NCBI GenBank assembly: GCA_035528275.1
Contig: DATKYV010000029.1
Location: 1-15,833 of the forward strand
Length of the DNA: 15,833 bases
Source of the DNA: DATKYV01 sp035528275
Lineage (GTDB): Bacteria; Acidobacteriota; Terriglobia; UBA7540
Reading direction: 5' to 3'
Positions 14,662-15,833 of this stretch are shown in pieces. Numbering within the stretch: position 1 is the stretch's first letter; every line of letters begins with the position of its first letter. A program made the translations under genes and the position numbers. The notes beneath the pieces are model-generated. The model ran no database searches, had not been told where the DNA came from, and saw only the letters and a program-made list of their open reading frames with translations.

Positions 14662-15696
14662 CTACTGTGCGAGTGTAAAGTTCACGTCGATCTCTGTAAT
14701 GACTTCCACCGGTTCCCCGTTGAGCAGCGTGGGCTGATAGCGCCAGCGCTGCACCGCCTCGAGGGCGGACTTGACGAGGAGCGGGTGGCCGCTCAACACC
14801 TTCAAATCTTGAATCGTTCCGTCGCGGCTGATAATCGCCTCCAGCCGGACCATCCCTTGGATGCGTGCCATCTTGGCCAGCGGGGGATACTCCGGGGTGG
14901 GCTGGAAGATGCCTTTGGCCGCTTCCACTTGGCCTCCCACGCGAATGCGCCTGGGTGTTGTGGCCTGCGGAGGAGGCGGGGGCGGGGGCCCCGCAGCGGC
15001 GCCGGAGATGATGCTCCCCAGAACTCCTCCCGGAGTCCCTCCAAACCTCCCGCCGGGCACGCCACCCACCACGCCCACAGCCGCGGCCTGGGGTACATCA
15101 GGCCGGTCCTTGATTTGAGCGATCGTCTTGGGGATGACGGTAGGAGCTTTCATGATGTCTTCCGCGGTCACCCTCTTGACAACCCGGGCCGGGGCCGCGG
15201 CAGCGGGCGGAGGCGGCGGAGGCGGCGGAGGCGGGGCCACCAGGAAGGTCATCAACTGGGCTCTGGGAAGCGCTTCCGTATAAATGAGTGGGAACAAGAG
15301 CATCACGCCTACCAGAATCAGCTCGACAATATACGCAATGGGAATCGTCGCCCGCTTCCATTCGCCTGTCTTGGCGGCGGAGTAAATCAAGTACATGAAG
15401 AATCCAACCAAGTTCAACAGGAACGCGACCGTCATCCACAGCCCCGTGCTGAAACCCAGGTGCCGCGAATCCGAGAACACATAGCAGAGGATGAAGGTGA
15501 AGCCCGCCAGAATGGACGCCAGAATAGCAGACTGGGCGATGAGCACCTTGCTCTCATCGTAGACAAAGGCCACCGGCAAAGCGAAGTAAAGGGCGAGGAA
15601 AGCCGCAGCCCCCACGCCCAAAATGATGGCCCAGTGCACGCCGCTCAGCACCGGTACACGGGACGGTGAGGAATCCAGCAAGCACTCGTCAAACAT
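14662..15696 (-). CDS. tonB: TonB-family energy transducer with multi-span N-terminus
   Basis: A 344-residue protein that would transmit ExbBD energy to outer-membrane receptors. The C-terminal TonB domain (about 256-344) has the family signature PEYPPLAKMARIQGMVRLEAIISRDGTI, then VQRWRYQPTLLNGEPVEV. Before it lie a run of ten prolines (155-164), a linker with VVGGVPGGRFGGTPGG (209-224) and seven more prolines (237-243). The N-terminus is unusual: hydrophobic spans at about 22-44, 51-74, 85-107 and 118-138 where TonB normally has one. The last, running into TEALPRAQ and the prolines, corresponds to the usual TonB anchor. AAGGAGG lies 9 bases before the ATG. It is the first gene of the operon. 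Confidence 0.92.
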   Translation of the reverse strand: MFDECLLDSSPSRVPVLSGVHWAIILGVGAAAFLALYFALPVAFVYDESKVLIAQSAILASILAGFTFILCYVFSDSRHLGFSTGLWMTVAFLLNLVGFFMYLIYSAAKTGEWKRATIPIAYIVELILVGVMLLFPLIYTEALPRAQLMTFLVAPPPPPPPPPPAAAAPARVVKRVTAEDIMKAPTVIPKTIAQIKDRPDVPQAAAVGVVGGVPGGRFGGTPGGVLGSIISGAAAGPPPPPPPQATTPRRIRVGGQVEAAKGIFQPTPEYPPLAKMARIQGMVRLEAIISRDGTIQDLKVLSGHPLLVKSALEAVQRWRYQPTLLNGEPVEVITEIDVNFTLAQ

Positions 15697-15728
15697 GGTT
15701 CCAAACCTCCTTCTGCATTCTGCCTGAC

Positions 15729-15809
15729 CCGCGAGTCGCGCGTTTCCCGGCCCCGGCGACTGAAAGGCTATCGGCGGGCGCCGGCGGTCTGCCGGTCGAG
15801 GACTCGCGG
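15729..15809. other. Inverted repeat upstream of tonB
   Basis: CCGCGAGTC (15729-15737) and GACTCGCGG (15801-15809) are exact 9-bp reverse complements 63 bases apart, in the 137-base region upstream of tonB. The enclosed sequence can also form a CCGGC-GGTCT-GCCGG hairpin. It could be an operator pair or a structured 5' leader. No clear promoter was identified. Confidence 0.35.
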
Positions 15810-15833
15810 CTTTTCACCAACCCCGGTCTTCCC

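Noticed and set aside
15214..15236. GGC/GGA-rich tract as a tandem repeat of interest
   Set aside because: It is the complement of the ten-proline run in TonB and is explained by coding.
14209..15669. 486-codon plus-strand open frame across exbB and tonB
   Set aside because: It is antisense to two well-supported genes, with a low-complexity His/Arg-rich translation caused by the G+C-rich complement of Pro and Gly codons.

Overview
The window is chromosomal DNA with high G+C (roughly 60%) from a Gram-negative bacterium, most likely an Acidobacteriota member. The placement is inferred from gene content. The TonB protein has the Pro-run / Gly-Gly-Val-Pro-Gly-Gly linker style familiar from that phylum, sits in a tonB-exbB-exbD-exbD-TPR-lipoprotein operon, and there is one long bifunctional Rel protein. 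No tRNA, rRNA, CRISPR array, insertion sequence or prophage gene was seen.

Left part (1-6260, mostly + strand): the 3' end of an acyl-CoA (propionyl-CoA type) carboxylase carboxyltransferase gene, then a Tat-exported amidohydrolase. On the opposite strand follows an AbiE-type (type IV) toxin-antitoxin locus. After it the carboxylase genes resume with biotin carboxylase (accC-like) and biotin carboxyl carrier protein (accB-like). The three carboxylase subunits would form one biotin-dependent enzyme, so the amidohydrolase and the AbiE module look like an interruption of that cluster. The AbiEi antitoxin gene is intact. The AbiEii toxin gene carries an in-frame TGA at codon 50 and a one-base frameshift near its 3' end, and its nucleotidyltransferase motif has Glu for the first Asp. 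A 41-bp imperfect palindrome lies just before the antitoxin start and is a good candidate for its autoregulatory operator. Between it and accC lies a 33-codon ORF rich in Ile and Thr that resembles an attenuator leader peptide.

Middle part (6270-12044): a SurA/PpiC-like periplasmic foldase lipoprotein (-), divergent from rpmB for a zinc-type ribosomal protein L28 (+), which converges on a full-length RelA/SpoT (p)ppGpp synthetase/hydrolase (-). Next come a cytochrome P460 family protein (-) and, divergently, an orphan sugar-type ABC substrate-binding lipoprotein (+). A strong hairpin terminator separates the latter from the next unit.

Right part (12106-15696, - strand): an operon read from right to left, tonB, exbB, exbD, exbD, TPR lipoprotein. 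It encodes an inner-membrane proton-motive-force energiser for TonB-dependent outer-membrane uptake plus an associated lipoprotein. The TonB protein is unusual in having about four predicted membrane spans before its proline-rich region.

No wholly new system was recognised. The most distinctive content is the decayed AbiE toxin with its preserved antitoxin and operator, and the Ile/Thr-rich leader-like ORF next to it.
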